Positions 10,135 through 18,761 of a DNA stretch of 64,000 nt are shown here, in pieces; the first letter of the stretch is position 1; the number at the start of each line of letters is the position of its first letter. A model generated the notes under the pieces. The model had not been told where the DNA came from and made no database searches. It worked only from the letters and a program-made list of their open reading frames with translations. Position numbers and translations under genes: made by a program. The DNA comes from Cohnella algarum (GTDB lineage Bacteria > Bacillota > Bacilli > Paenibacillales > Paenibacillaceae), in NCBI RefSeq assembly GCF_016937515.1, contig NZ_JAFHKM010000002.1, positions 1,607,001 through 1,671,000 on the forward strand, read 5' to 3'.

Positions 10135-12239
10135 TCAGACCAGATTCCAGAACAACGCCGTGTTCGCGACCGTAATCATGGTGAACAGGATCGTATTCAC
10201 GAAGGAGGCGAGCCAGACGTTGTTCGTTTTCTCGAACAGCTTGCGGGCGTAGACCGCCGCGACGACCAGGCAAGGAACGAGCGCGAAGAGCAGAATGCCG
10301 TTCAACGCTTGATCCGGGTACAGCGAGACGCCGGTCAGGAAGTCTTTGCCGTATTGGGCGATCAGCCACAGCACGAGCCCGCCTACGTTCAGAACGACGG
10401 ACAGCAGATAGCCGCCCTTGCGTCCCCGCGTGTTCGCGTTGAGCGCCACCACGCTGACGAAATAGTAGAACAGGAAGAACGGCAGGTACCGCAGCGCGGT
10501 GACGACGTGCTCCATTTCGAACGTGCGGACCGCAAGCACCCACAAGCGGAAGTCGGTTCCGAAAACGGCCTGCAGCGCGAACAGGAGCGCATAGCCGACG
10601 ACGACCGCGATCGCCGCCGTGCACAGGCTGGCGACGATGACGACGGGGTTCAGGCTGATGCCGTACTGGCCGAACGAGGTTCCCGCCCCTTTATTCGAGA
10701 AGTAGTGGAACGCCATCGTCAGGAAGGCAAAGATCAGCGCCACCGAAATCGCCCAATAGCCGATCTGGTTCGTCGTCGGTTCGTTGAACGTCGATCCGAG
10801 CTGCAGAATCGATCCCGCATTGTCGAAGACGAGCCACATGACGAGGGACACGACTGCCAGCAGCGCGCTGCCCGTGCCGATGTTTCTTTTCTTCGCCGCG
10901 AAGCCGGCGATCGCCCCGACAACGCCCAGACCGAGCAGGACGAGGGAGATGACGACAAGGGCGTTCATTCCGCCCTCTTGTTTGTCCATCAGCGTCGGGA
11001 ACAAAATCGCCGGGATGAGCACGCTGAAGGCGAACGCGATCCAGAAAAGCGCTTTTTGCAAGCCGGTCGCCGGCGCCGGTACGGCGGCCGTCGATTCCGT
11101 CACGGACTTGCGCAGGAACGGCGCTTTGAGCAGCAGGCCGATCAGCGGGACGAACATCAGGAAGAAGCCGACGAGCGCGACGCCGTTGAAGGCTTCCTTC
11201 AGCCACCAAATTTGATTGCCCGAGCCCAGCTCCGACCGGATGTCGGACGTGGCGACGCCTTCGAACGCATGGTTGTAAAAATCGATCAAGTTGGCCGTGA
11301 CCGTCGGCGAGAAGTGGTTCCACGGGTGGGTCTGATTCGGCGTGAAAATGATGCGCTCGCCCGTCTCCGAAGGCCGGACCGCCTTCTCCTCCACCAGAAC
11401 GTCGCCCGACTGCACGGTATAAAACTTGCCGGCCTCGGCCTGCTGATCCGCCGGCACGCCGAGAAACGATTTGCCCGACAGCGTCGCGACGAAATCCTTG
11501 CGCGTAACGGTTCCCTGCACTTCCAGCTCCGACGGAGTTTTCTCCGCGTCTGATTTGTTGAAGAAAAATTCATCGTATTGCCCCCGATCACCCCGACCGT
11601 GCGGCTGCCGAAGGCGGCCTGGAGCTGATCCTGCGGCGCGACCGCGGAGGCGTAGGAGAAGTCCGCGCCGACGGCGATGCCCGCATGAATCATGCGGTGC
11701 CCGGCCTGCAGGGCGTTCATCTCGTCGAAATACATGGCGAGCAGCGACGAGAACCCGCCCATGGAGTGGCCGCTGACGGCGACGTAGGCGTTGCCGTTCT
11801 CGTCCTTCAGGGTGTACGGCTGGTCGTAAATATATTTGGCCGCGTCGAACTGGGAATAGATCCAGAACGTCGAGAACATCTGGTCGACCGGAATGTCGGT
11901 CGTCCAGCGGGAGTCGCCGTGGTCGTATTGGTCCAGCGCCAGGACGATGTAGCCCCGTCTGGACATTTCGATAGCGGGCGCGTCCTGCATTTCCTTCGAG
12001 TTCAAATAGCCGTGCGTCGTCACGATGACCGGCCGCGGATTGTCGGGGCCCGCTCCCTCCGGCATGTACAGCAGCCCGTGAAGCTGGCCGTGATCGGCAT
12101 CGAACGAGATTTCCTTTACTTTTACCGAGTAGAACGAGGTGTGGAACATGCCGGCCAGGAAGCTTCCGACGATCATAAGCGCCAACGAAATGGCCAGCAG
12201 CCCCTGCGGCTTTTTCCAAAACGATCGAGATTGTGCCAT
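10135..12239 (-). pseudogene. Membrane-anchored alpha/beta hydrolase, one-base frameshift
   Basis: From the ATG at 12239 (AAGGAG upstream) the frame encodes one N-terminal membrane segment (residues ~14-32) and an alpha/beta-hydrolase domain: oxyanion-region VIVTTHGYLN, LDQYDHGDS, and nucleophile elbow GHSMGG. At a G5 run (C5 on the + strand, 11581-11585) the frame breaks; one more G would join it to a second frame (GQYDEFFFNKS) that runs ~480 residues to 10135 and holds about eight to ten membrane segments. The repaired product would be ~700 residues. No specific substrate is recognised. The gene has a leader with a GlpP-type element, so it may belong to the glycerol regulon, perhaps releasing glycerol or processing glycerolipids; this is inference. 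The frameshift may be a sequencing error. Confidence 0.75.
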
Positions 12240-12260
12240 GTGCAGACTCCTTCTGAGTTT

Positions 12261-12394
12261 TATTAGCGGGTGACAGCGCTGTCATTCCCTTGCCGAATGA
12301 AAAAAACCACAACGCCATCGACCGCGCGATTCGCGCAGCCAAGTGTTGTGGTGTCTCCCGTTCTCCAACCCGCTATTAATTTGTGATCATTATA
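12261..12394 (-). promoter_or_regulatory. Leader of the membrane hydrolase: promoter, GlpP-type element, terminator, palindrome
   Basis: On the reverse strand: -10 TATAAT (12389-12394), element GGAGAACGGGAGACA (12352-12366), and a terminator pairing CCACAAC (12345-12351) with GTTGTGG (12307-12313) before T7. After it come a perfect 14-bp palindrome TGACAGCGCTGTCA (12271-12284) and ACCCGCTA, which can pair with TAGCGGGT upstream of the element and so enclose the whole terminator. Confidence 0.7.
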
Positions 12395-12552
12395 ACACGG
12401 AAAATTTGGGTTGAATAGCCCTTCGCGGGAGTTGGGCCCGGACGGGAGGCCTGCTACAATAAAAGGAACCCCTGCCGGATTCCCGGCGGCGGTCATCGGG
12501 CATGATGCGCAGTACCTATTCGAAAATAGACCGGACGAAGGAGCGGCTGAAG

Positions 12553-13524
12553 ATGAACGACGAAACGTTGGACTGGGCCGGCGCCATGAGGCTCGTGGAT
12601 CGGCTTGACGCGGAGGCCGCCGCCGATCCGCTGGAGGCGTTCGCTCTCGACGAGCTGCTGTGCAGGCGCGCCGGCGAGACCGGGGAGGCTTTCTGCCATA
12701 TGTGGCGGCATCCGAACGCCTTCGTGCTCGGGCAGCGCGACAGCCGGCTGCCGCACGCGGCGGAGGCGGCGCGCTGGCTGGAATCGCAGGGCTGGCAGGT
12801 CGTCGTGCGCCATTCCGGCGGCGCGGCGGTGCCGCTCGATGCCGGCGTCGTCAATCTCTCGCTTATTTTTCCGAAAAGCGGCGGCGCGGGCGCGCATTTT
12901 CGCCAGGACTTCGAGCGGATGTACGCGCTCGTTCGCGAGGCTCTCGCCTTCGCCGGCGTCGCCGTGGACAAAGGCGAGATCGCGGGCGCCTATTGCCCCG
13001 GCGACTACGATCTTAGCATCGCGGGCCGCAAGTTCTGCGGCATCGCCCAGCGCCGGCAGCTGCGCGCCGCCTGCGTGCAGGCGTTCGTCGTCGCGGGCGG
13101 AGCCGGCGACGACCGGACGCGCCTCGTGCGCGCGTTCTACGAACGCGCCGCGCCAGGCGCGGAGCCGTCCGCCTACCCGCGGGTGGCGGACGGCAGCACC
13201 GCCAGCCTCGAAGAGCTGGCGGGCTTTGGCGCGAACGCGGCGCGCGCGTTCGCGGACGCGGTCCGGCGCGCGATCGGGCGCCGGCAGGGCGCGGCGGGCG
13301 CCGCTGCGGCATTCGGCGCCGCCGGGGCAGCCGCCGCCGGGACCGCCGGGGCCGGGGCCAACGCCGCCGGCGAGCCCGGCCCGCTTGCCGGCCGGCCCGC
13401 CGAACCGGCCCCGCTCGCTGTCCCGGCCCCGCTTGCCGTCCCGCCCGCCGAACTGCCGGCCGCGGCCGACATCCGCGCCATGGCCGAAACGCTTCGGCAG
13501 CGGTACCGCCCGCGGAGCCAGTAG
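12553..13524 (+). CDS. lipL: Octanoyl-[GcvH]:protein N-octanoyltransferase LipL-like
   Basis: An amidotransferase of the biotin/lipoate A/B ligase fold that moves octanoyl groups from GcvH to E2 subunits during lipoate synthesis. Seen: WRHPNAFVLGQRDSRLP, the acyl pocket RHSGGAAVPLDAGVVNLSL, and AYCPGDYDLS with Cys148, matching the catalytic Cys near 150 in Bacillus LipL; GRKFCGIAQRR follows. At 323 residues it is longer than the usual ~280, because an Ala/Pro/Gly-rich linker (about 245-300) is inserted before the C-terminal helix. The ATG at 12553 is chosen over an upstream in-frame ATG because GAAGGAG lies nine bases before it and homology starts there. LipL is preferred over LipM because of the Cys position; this has not been tested by alignment. 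Confidence 0.8.
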   Translation: MNDETLDWAGAMRLVDRLDAEAAADPLEAFALDELLCRRAGETGEAFCHMWRHPNAFVLGQRDSRLPHAAEAARWLESQGWQVVVRHSGGAAVPLDAGVVNLSLIFPKSGGAGAHFRQDFERMYALVREALAFAGVAVDKGEIAGAYCPGDYDLSIAGRKFCGIAQRRQLRAACVQAFVVAGGAGDDRTRLVRAFYERAAPGAEPSAYPRVADGSTASLEELAGFGANAARAFADAVRRAIGRRQGAAGAAAAFGAAGAAAAGTAGAGANAAGEPGPLAGRPAEPAPLAVPAPLAVPPAELPAAADIRAMAETLRQRYRPRSQ

Positions 13525-13532
13525 CTCGTTCC

Positions 13533-13557
13533 TGCCGAGCAACATTTGTGCTCGGCT
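13533..13557 (+). terminator. Stem-loop after lipL, possible terminator
   Basis: GCCGAGCA pairs with TGCTCGGC around a 7-nt loop just after the lipL stop. No T run follows, so termination is uncertain. Confidence 0.35.
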
Positions 13558-13684
13558 ATGAGGCTTTCGACCGTCCCGGCCCGGTTATGGGCGGGAACCC
13601 GGGAACCGAATGGGGTTGGGGTCGGTTTGGCTTTGACGCGGCGGGATGCGGTTATGCCGATTGGCGCCAAGCGCTAAGACGAAG

Positions 13685-13935
13685 GTTCGTACGAAACCAT
13701 ACAAAAACGTCCACAGAACCGCCCAACAGACCGATTTTGTATGAAAAATCATACAAACGGCATCACAAAAGCGCCAAATGACGGAGTTTTGTATGAAATA
13801 TCACACAAAAACGCCAGCAGAACCGCCCGACGAGCCAATTTTGTACGAAAAATCATACAAATGTCTTCGAAAAAGCGCCAAATGACCGGATTTTGTATGA
13901 AATATCACACAAAAACGCCAGCAGAACCGCTTGGA
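13685..13935. repeat. Palindrome array, 52-bp period (TTTGTATGA family)
   Basis: Palindromic cores related to TTTGTATGA-N4-TCATACAAA start at 13735, 13787, 13839 and 13891, exactly 52 bp apart, with a degenerate fifth copy at about 13685. The segments between cores alternate between two types (one containing AAGCGCCAAATGA, the other AACGCCAGCAGAACCGC), giving a 104-bp higher-order unit. The stretch lies between lipL and the ArsR gene and has no supportable gene. No cas genes are nearby and the segments between cores are not unique, so this is not CRISPR. Confidence 0.85.
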
Positions 13936-13991
13936 GGCCGGCTTTGCAGAGTAATCGTATGGTTCACGGACAGGCGGATGGAGAAATTTTA

Positions 13992-14029
13992 AATATTCCT
14001 TTACAAGAATATTCCGTTCATGGTATATT
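13992..14029 (+). promoter_or_regulatory. Promoter with operator-like palindrome for the ArsR gene
   Basis: TTTACA (14000-14005), an 18-bp spacer and TATATT (14024-14029). The inverted repeat AATATTC-N8-GAATATT (13992-14013) covers the -35 box, as expected for autorepression by the ArsR-type regulator encoded downstream. Confidence 0.55.
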
Positions 14030-14139
14030 CGATTCGAGGTACGGTTTACGAACCGAGGAAACGAGGTGGATCGCATGATTCAAACCGAAGTTGCAATCTC
14101 CGCCGTACTTCGCGCAACATGGCTTAAAGGAATGGCCAG

Positions 14140-14475
14140 ATGATGGAAACCGCGATATTCAGCGCGCTGGCCGAGCCCCATCGGCTGCGCATCGTCGAGC
14201 TTTTGAAAAACGGTCCCCTGACGGTGAACGAGATCGCCGAGCGCCTGCAAATCCGGCAGCCCCAAGCCTCGAAGCATTTGCGCGTCCTGCTGGAGGCCGG
14301 GCTCGTCGAAGTCGAAGCGGTCGCCAACCGCCGGAATTACAGGCTGCGGTCGGAGCCGTTCCAGACGCTGTACGATTGGCTGAAGCCTTACCTCAACGTT
14401 TGGAACGAGCGTTTCGACAATCTCGATATTTACCTGCAGAAGCTGCAAGCCCAGGAAGACGATCAGCCCGAATAA
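14140..14475 (+). CDS. ArsR-family winged-helix repressor
   Basis: A 111-residue DNA-binding protein: FSALAEPHRLRIVELLKNGPLT, then helix-turn-helix NEIAERLQIRQPQASKHLRVL and the wing VEVEAVANRRNYRL. It has no metal-binding CxC motif, so it is not an obvious metal sensor. AAAGGAATGG precedes the ATG at 14140; a second ATG follows immediately. It is followed 36 bp later by an SRPBCC (AHSA1) gene, a frequent pairing in Firmicutes whose ligand is generally unknown. A palindrome overlapping the promoter suggests it represses its own operon. Confidence 0.88.
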   Translation: MMETAIFSALAEPHRLRIVELLKNGPLTVNEIAERLQIRQPQASKHLRVLLEAGLVEVEAVANRRNYRLRSEPFQTLYDWLKPYLNVWNERFDNLDIYLQKLQAQEDDQPE

Positions 14476-14511
14476 TGACCCTGTCAACCCAAATCCAGGG
14501 AGGAGTCGCGC

Positions 14512-15024
14512 ATGTCGAACCGGATGTCGATCAAAGCGGAAGGCCGGGAGTTTACGATGGAGAGGATTTTCGATGCGCCCCGCGAGCTTGTGTTCAAAGC
14601 GTTTTCGGAAGCGGAGCATTTAAAGCAATGGTGGGGGCCGAGAGGCTGGGAGCTGACGGCGTGCGACATCGATTTCCGTCCCGGCGGCGTCTGGCATTAC
14701 TGCATGAAATGCATGGACCCGAATCAGGGAGATTTCTACGGCATGGAATCCTGGGGCAAATCGGTCTATCAGGAGATCGTCCCGAACGAAAAGATCGTCT
14801 ATATCGACTACTTCTCCGATGCCGAAGGCAACATTTCGGAGGACATGCCGGCTCCCGAATCTACGGTGGTTTTTCAAGAGCATGAGGGCAAGACCAAGGT
14901 AATCAGCATTTCCCGGTACGATACCCCCGAAGCGCTCAAAACCGTTGTGGATATGGGCATGGAGGAAGGGGTCACCCAAACGTGGGATCGTCTGGCCGAG
15001 CACCTGCAGGCGGCACAACCATAA
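14512..15024 (+). CDS. SRPBCC/AHSA1-domain protein
   Basis: A 170-residue protein of the START-like (AHSA1) fold: MERIFDAPRELVFKAFSEAEHLKQWWGP is the family's opening, followed by WHYCMKCMDP and the long C-terminal helix after MGMEEGVTQTWDRL. Such proteins form a hydrophobic pocket and bind or transform small ligands; no enzymatic activity can be assigned. Shine-Dalgarno AGGGAGG precedes the ATG. It lies in one operon with the upstream ArsR gene and ends at a strong stem-loop shared with the convergent oxidoreductase gene. Confidence 0.85.
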   Translation: MSNRMSIKAEGREFTMERIFDAPRELVFKAFSEAEHLKQWWGPRGWELTACDIDFRPGGVWHYCMKCMDPNQGDFYGMESWGKSVYQEIVPNEKIVYIDYFSDAEGNISEDMPAPESTVVFQEHEGKTKVISISRYDTPEALKTVVDMGMEEGVTQTWDRLAEHLQAAQP

Positions 15025-15040
15025 AACGGCGTTTTCCGAG

Positions 15041-15079
15041 GGGGTGCCGCGGCGGATTTGTCCGCCCGCCGGCAGCCCC
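15041..15079. terminator. Terminator between convergent genes
   Basis: GGGGTGCCG-C-GGCGGA pairs with TCCGCC-CG-CCGGCAGCCCC around a TTTG loop, followed by TTCCCTTTTC on the + strand. Confidence 0.65.
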
Positions 15080-15100
15080 TTCCCTTTTCGCAAGCGGAGC

Positions 15101-15739
15101 TCATCCCCGCAGCAGCGCAAACGCCATGCCCGGCGACCCCAGCCGAATTTCACTGATGACGCAGGCCAGCATGAGCGCCTCCTGCAGCCGGCTTTGCCGG
15201 ATGTCTCCCAGATCGATCATGTCTCGCCAGCCCAAGTCCTCCAGCAGCGATTTGACCTGATTTTTCGCGCGAGCGTCGTTGCCCGACACGAACATCGCGG
15301 GCATGCCGTCCCGGAAGCTCGGATGGACCATCCGACGGTCGCTGACCGTGTTCAGCGTTTTGACGACGCTGCTGTCCGGCAGCCACCGCTGAACGAGCTC
15401 GCCGGCCGACGTGTCGCCGTACGTCAACCGCGGACCGTCTTCGAAACGGACGGCGTTGGTGACGTCGACGACCGTTTTGTTTTTCAAAACTCCGGGCTCC
15501 AGACGTTCGAGCGCCTCCTTCAAGCCGTCCCAGGGCAAAGCCGCGAAGACCGGATCGCCGAACCTTGCCGCTTCGTTCAAGGATACGACGTCCCCTTTTC
15601 CCCCCGCCTCCCGCTTCCATTCCCGATGCTTCGCATGCTCGGGGTCGCGGCTGCCGATGCGGACTTCATGACCCGCCCGGATCAGCCCCTCGCCTATGGT
15701 TTTTCCCACGCGTCCTGCGCCGAAAATGCCGATCTTCAT
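15101..15739 (-). CDS. NAD(P)-binding oxidoreductase, F420-dependent NADP reductase-like
   Basis: A 212-residue Rossmann-fold protein: MKIGIFGAGRVGKTIGEGL is the dinucleotide site, followed by GHEVRIGSRDPE and VFAALPWDGL. This pattern fits the NADPH-dependent F420 reductase-like family (COG2085), whose Firmicute members are usually of unknown substrate. Start ATG 15739 has AAGGGAGCGG upstream; the longer open frame is not conserved. It is divergent from an HxlR regulator gene 137 bp away, which probably controls it. Whether it uses F420 or another partner cannot be told from the sequence. Confidence 0.8.
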   Translation of the reverse strand: MKIGIFGAGRVGKTIGEGLIRAGHEVRIGSRDPEHAKHREWKREAGGKGDVVSLNEAARFGDPVFAALPWDGLKEALERLEPGVLKNKTVVDVTNAVRFEDGPRLTYGDTSAGELVQRWLPDSSVVKTLNTVSDRRMVHPSFRDGMPAMFVSGNDARAKNQVKSLLEDLGWRDMIDLGDIRQSRLQEALMLACVISEIRLGSPGMAFALLRG

Positions 15740-15876
15740 GAATACCCGCTCCCTTCTACGGGAGATTATAGGAGCCGAGCCCGCGGGCCGGCAATAAGGC
15801 ACTTTTTCGTTTCCCGCCCATGCCGCATGCGAATGCATTATAATATGAATAAAAAAACGGAGGACGCGATGAAACG

Positions 15877-16218
15877 ATGCCCGCTCAATTGAACGATTGT
15901 CCCGTGGAGCGCGTGTTTTCGATGCTGAGCGGCAGATGGAAGATCCCGATTTACCGACACTTGCACACCAGCCGGGGGCCCGTGCGTTACAGCGAATTGC
16001 TGCGCCATCTCCCCGCCATTTCCGGAAAAATGCTGACCGAACAACTCCGCGAGCTGGAAGCCGACGGGATTGTCGAAAGAACGGTCACCCCGGATATCCC
16101 GCCCAAAACAAAGGTCGAATACTCCCTCACGCCTCAAGGGAGGTCCATGATCGGCTTTCTGGATCGGATGAGCGAATGGGGAATCGCGCATATCCGGAAC
16201 TTGGGCCCCGAACAATGA
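15877..16218 (+). CDS. HxlR-family transcriptional regulator
   Basis: A 113-residue winged-helix protein: CPVERVFSMLSGRWKIPIYRHL is the HxlR signature, followed by YSELLRHLPAISGKMLTEQLREL (recognition helix) and the wing VTPDIPPKTKVEYSLTPQG. HxlR members often sense electrophiles through the N-terminal Cys, here Cys8. GGAGGA lies 12 bases before the ATG at 15877, a slightly long spacing. It is divergent from the oxidoreductase at 15739, its likely target. Confidence 0.88.
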   Translation: MPAQLNDCPVERVFSMLSGRWKIPIYRHLHTSRGPVRYSELLRHLPAISGKMLTEQLRELEADGIVERTVTPDIPPKTKVEYSLTPQGRSMIGFLDRMSEWGIAHIRNLGPEQ

Positions 16219-16351
16219 CAGGATGGCGCCGCTCCAACGTCCCGCCGACGCAAAGGCGCAATTTTTTATCGCCATTCGGCAACCTCCGGAAGGAGTCGGC
16301 CCGCCGGGAGACGAATGTGTTCACGATGATTCCGGCAAAGGAGGAAAACCG

Positions 16352-16897
16352 ATGAACGCCGGGCAGCCCTTTATTTTACTCGTCACCGGAATTATGGCGA
16401 GCGGCAAATCGACCGTCTCGCAGCTGTTGGCCGAACGGTTCGACCGGTCCGTGCATTTGCGCGGGGACATTTTTCGAAAAATGATCGTCAACGACCGCCG
16501 GGAAGTGCGGCCGGACTCGGACGACGACGGGCTGGACCAGCTGCGGCTCCGCTACCGGCTGGCCGCACAGGCCGCGGATGACTATCTGGAGGCGGGATTC
16601 AACGTCATCGTCCAGGACGTGGTCGTGGGACGAGTGCTGGAGGACTTTGTCTCGTACGTGCGGAACCGTCCGTTTTACGTCGTCGTGCTGTGCCCGAACG
16701 CGCAGGCCGTCGAGGCGAGGGAAGCCGCGCGGCCCAAGAAAGGCTACGGCATCTGGACCGTATCGGGCCTGGACGACGTGCTGCGCAAAGAGACGCCCCG
16801 GATCGGGTGGTGGCTGGATTCGTCCGAGCTGACGCCGGAGGAGACCGCCGACGCCATTCTGCGGCAATTCCGGGAAAAGGCGCTTGTCGCCGAGTAG
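16352..16897 (+). CDS. P-loop kinase-like ATP-binding protein
   Basis: A 181-residue protein with Walker A GIMASGKST (residues 13-21), the conserved VHLRGDIFRKMI and a later VIVQDVVVG strand (Walker B position). The layout matches AAA-33/chloramphenicol phosphotransferase-like small-molecule kinases; the substrate is unknown. The ATG at 16352 is chosen because AAAGGAGG precedes it and the Walker A lies at the expected distance. The stretch 16898-17170 after it contains no gene that can be supported. Confidence 0.75.
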   Translation: MNAGQPFILLVTGIMASGKSTVSQLLAERFDRSVHLRGDIFRKMIVNDRREVRPDSDDDGLDQLRLRYRLAAQAADDYLEAGFNVIVQDVVVGRVLEDFVSYVRNRPFYVVVLCPNAQAVEAREAARPKKGYGIWTVSGLDDVLRKETPRIGWWLDSSELTPEETADAILRQFREKALVAE

Positions 16898-17170
16898 CGG
16901 CGCTGCGATCCGACGAAGGATAAGCCCGTTTTCCATCAGCCGGTGCCGGAAGCCGCTTGTCCGAGAACGACGCGAGCCTGCTCGGCATGAGCACGACACG
17001 CTCATCCCCGCCGACAAGGTGCAGGGTCCCGCGCGGAACAGCCGAATTTTGCACGCTGCCGAACTGCGGCGGGACGGGCTCGAGCAGCTTCGGCAGGCCC
17101 GCGCGAGCATAACCGGTAAAATGAAGTCTCCCGACAGACTAGAGCCGCGCAGGTATGATATACTCGGGCT

Positions 17171-18064
17171 ATGACAAACGAGACGATGCATCGCGATAAA
17201 GGGGCCTCCGGCAAAACGTGCCGGCAATGCCTCGAATTCAAGCCGCTGGCGGAGTTTTCCGGCAGAAGCGGCAGAAGATCCGGCCGCAGGAGGCGCCGCG
17301 GCGTCTGCCGCGAATGCCGGCGGAAGGAGCGGTCCGGCGCGGCGGCAAGCCCGGCCCTTCCCGCGCCGGCGGCTTCGGGGCCCGCCGCCGCGGACGCGGC
17401 GCCCGGGTCGGCGCCGGCAGTTCCGCTGGCGGCAGTTCCGCTGACGCCGGCGCAGCCGGCCGGCATGAACGCCGCCGGGCTCGCGATCCCGGACCCCGGT
17501 GCGGCGGCCCCGGAGTCCGGCGCGGAAACCGCGGAAGCCCCGGCGGCGGACGCTCCCAAGCCGAAGCGCAAGCGGCGGCGGCGCAAACGCAAAAAAGCGC
17601 ATGCGGCGAACCCCGCTGCGCCTTCCGCCCAAGCTCAACCCCAAGCCCTGGCCAAAGCCAGGCCCGTCAAGCTCCCGGCCGATCCTCCTCCGGCTCCGGC
17701 CGGCCTGAGACCGACGAAGCAGGGCTTCGTCCGCATGCTCGGCAAGTCCGATAACGGCCGCCGCTGGTATCAGGAGATCGAGCCGGAGCTTGCGTTCATT
17801 CTCGTGCGCGAGCGCGCCGCCGTCGTCGCGAGCCGCCACACGATCCGGCGCCTGTACAGCAACAAGGAGTTTCGCCGGCTTATTCTGGAACGCGACAAGT
17901 ATACGTGTTACTTCTGCGGACAATACGGGGACACGATCGACCATCTGCTCCCCCGCGCCAAAGGCGGCCATACGACTCCGGTCAACTGCGTTTGCGCCTG
18001 CAACCTGTGCAATCAGTCGAAAGCGGACCGCGACCTCGACGAATTCATTCGCGCTTCGGATTGA
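17171..18064 (+). CDS. HNH endonuclease-domain protein with N-terminal zinc knuckle
   Basis: A 297-residue protein in three parts. Residues 16-55 hold CRQC...CRECRR, a four-Cys zinc-binding pair. Residues ~57-180 are an Ala/Pro-rich, then Lys/Arg-rich linker (KPKRKRRRRKRKKA). The C-terminus holds an HNH domain: ERDKYTCYFCGQYGDTIDHLLPR, then NCVCACNLCNQSKADRD, with CxxC pairs and the DH and N of the active site. HNH proteins nick or cut DNA; the target is unknown, and no restriction or phage genes lie nearby. Alternatives are a repair or housekeeping HNH protein, which is common in Paenibacillus. Confidence 0.85.
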   Translation: MTNETMHRDKGASGKTCRQCLEFKPLAEFSGRSGRRSGRRRRRGVCRECRRKERSGAAASPALPAPAASGPAAADAAPGSAPAVPLAAVPLTPAQPAGMNAAGLAIPDPGAAAPESGAETAEAPAADAPKPKRKRRRRKRKKAHAANPAAPSAQAQPQALAKARPVKLPADPPPAPAGLRPTKQGFVRMLGKSDNGRRWYQEIEPELAFILVRERAAVVASRHTIRRLYSNKEFRRLILERDKYTCYFCGQYGDTIDHLLPRAKGGHTTPVNCVCACNLCNQSKADRDLDEFIRASD

Positions 18065-18107
18065 AGCGCCGAACGAACCCGCCGGGACGCGTCCGCTTTC
18101 GGCCGTT

Positions 18108-18323
18108 TCAGTCTTCGTTCGGCTGCGAAACGATATGCCGGACCCGGCCCACCTGGCCGTCCGTCAATCTCACCTTGATGCCGTGCGGGTGAAACGCCGA
18201 CTTCGTCAGCAAATCCTTCACGATGCCGCGCGTCGTTTTGCCCGTTCGCTGGTCCTGCTTCAGCACGATGTCCACTTCCAGTCCCGGCCGGACATCGCCG
18301 CGGTTTTTCCCGTTTCCTTCCAC
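18108..18323 (-). CDS. ywbE: YwbE family protein
   Basis: A 71-residue protein matching Bacillus YwbE: RGDVRPGLEVDIVLKQDQRTGKTTRGIVKD, then HPHGIKVRLTDGQVGRV. YwbE proteins are small, beta-rich and of unknown function. The start is the GTG at 18323: GGAGGG lies eight bases upstream and family homology begins there. The longer upstream frame is not conserved. It stands just downstream of an unrelated hypothetical gene on the same strand. Confidence 0.9.
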   Translation of the reverse strand: MEGNGKNRGDVRPGLEVDIVLKQDQRTGKTTRGIVKDLLTKSAFHPHGIKVRLTDGQVGRVRHIVSQPNED

Positions 18324-18394
18324 CTGTCGTACCCTCCGCTGTCGGTATCTGTTCTGCCATCTTACCATACCGCAAGCCGAGGACGAAATTTCGG

Positions 18395-18730
18395 TCAGCT
18401 CAAATACCGGTCGGGCACGTATTCGATTTTCGATTCGGCGTCGATCGTCAGCGCCTGCCGACCGTCGTCGTACGCGACCGGTCCGTCTTTCACGTAGAAC
18501 CACGTTTTGATCGTCGGCTCGTTTTCCTCCGAGTAATCCCGGAACACGAACACGTTAAGCTCGCGAGCCAGCTCCAGCAGCTCCTCGATTTCCGGGCCGC
18601 GGGGCGTCGTCACCGTAAACCGGTAGCCGCCGTCCGCTTTTTCCTCCAGCTTGTACGGAACGGGGCGCTTGCCCGTATCGATAAAAATTTTGCCCCCTAC
18701 CGCATGCTTGACGATAAACGTTTCCTTCAT
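18395..18730 (-). CDS. Conserved-looking hypothetical protein, 111 residues
   Basis: Not recognised. The product is soluble, with no signal or membrane segment: MKETFIVKHAVGGKIFIDTG, then a central helix EIEELLELARELNVFVFRD and a C-terminal beta-rich half. GAAAGGAGGGAGC lies just before the ATG. It is read together with the pirin gene upstream (31 bp apart) and possibly with ywbE downstream. Confidence 0.7.
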   Translation of the reverse strand: MKETFIVKHAVGGKIFIDTGKRPVPYKLEEKADGGYRFTVTTPRGPEIEELLELARELNVFVFRDYSEENEPTIKTWFYVKDGPVAYDDGRQALTIDAESKIEYVPDRYLS

Positions 18731-18761
18731 CCCAAGCTCCCTCCTTTCGGCTTTCGGCCGC

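Noticed and set aside
13685..13935. CRISPR array
   Set aside because: Segments between cores are only two alternating types, not unique spacers, and there are no cas genes.
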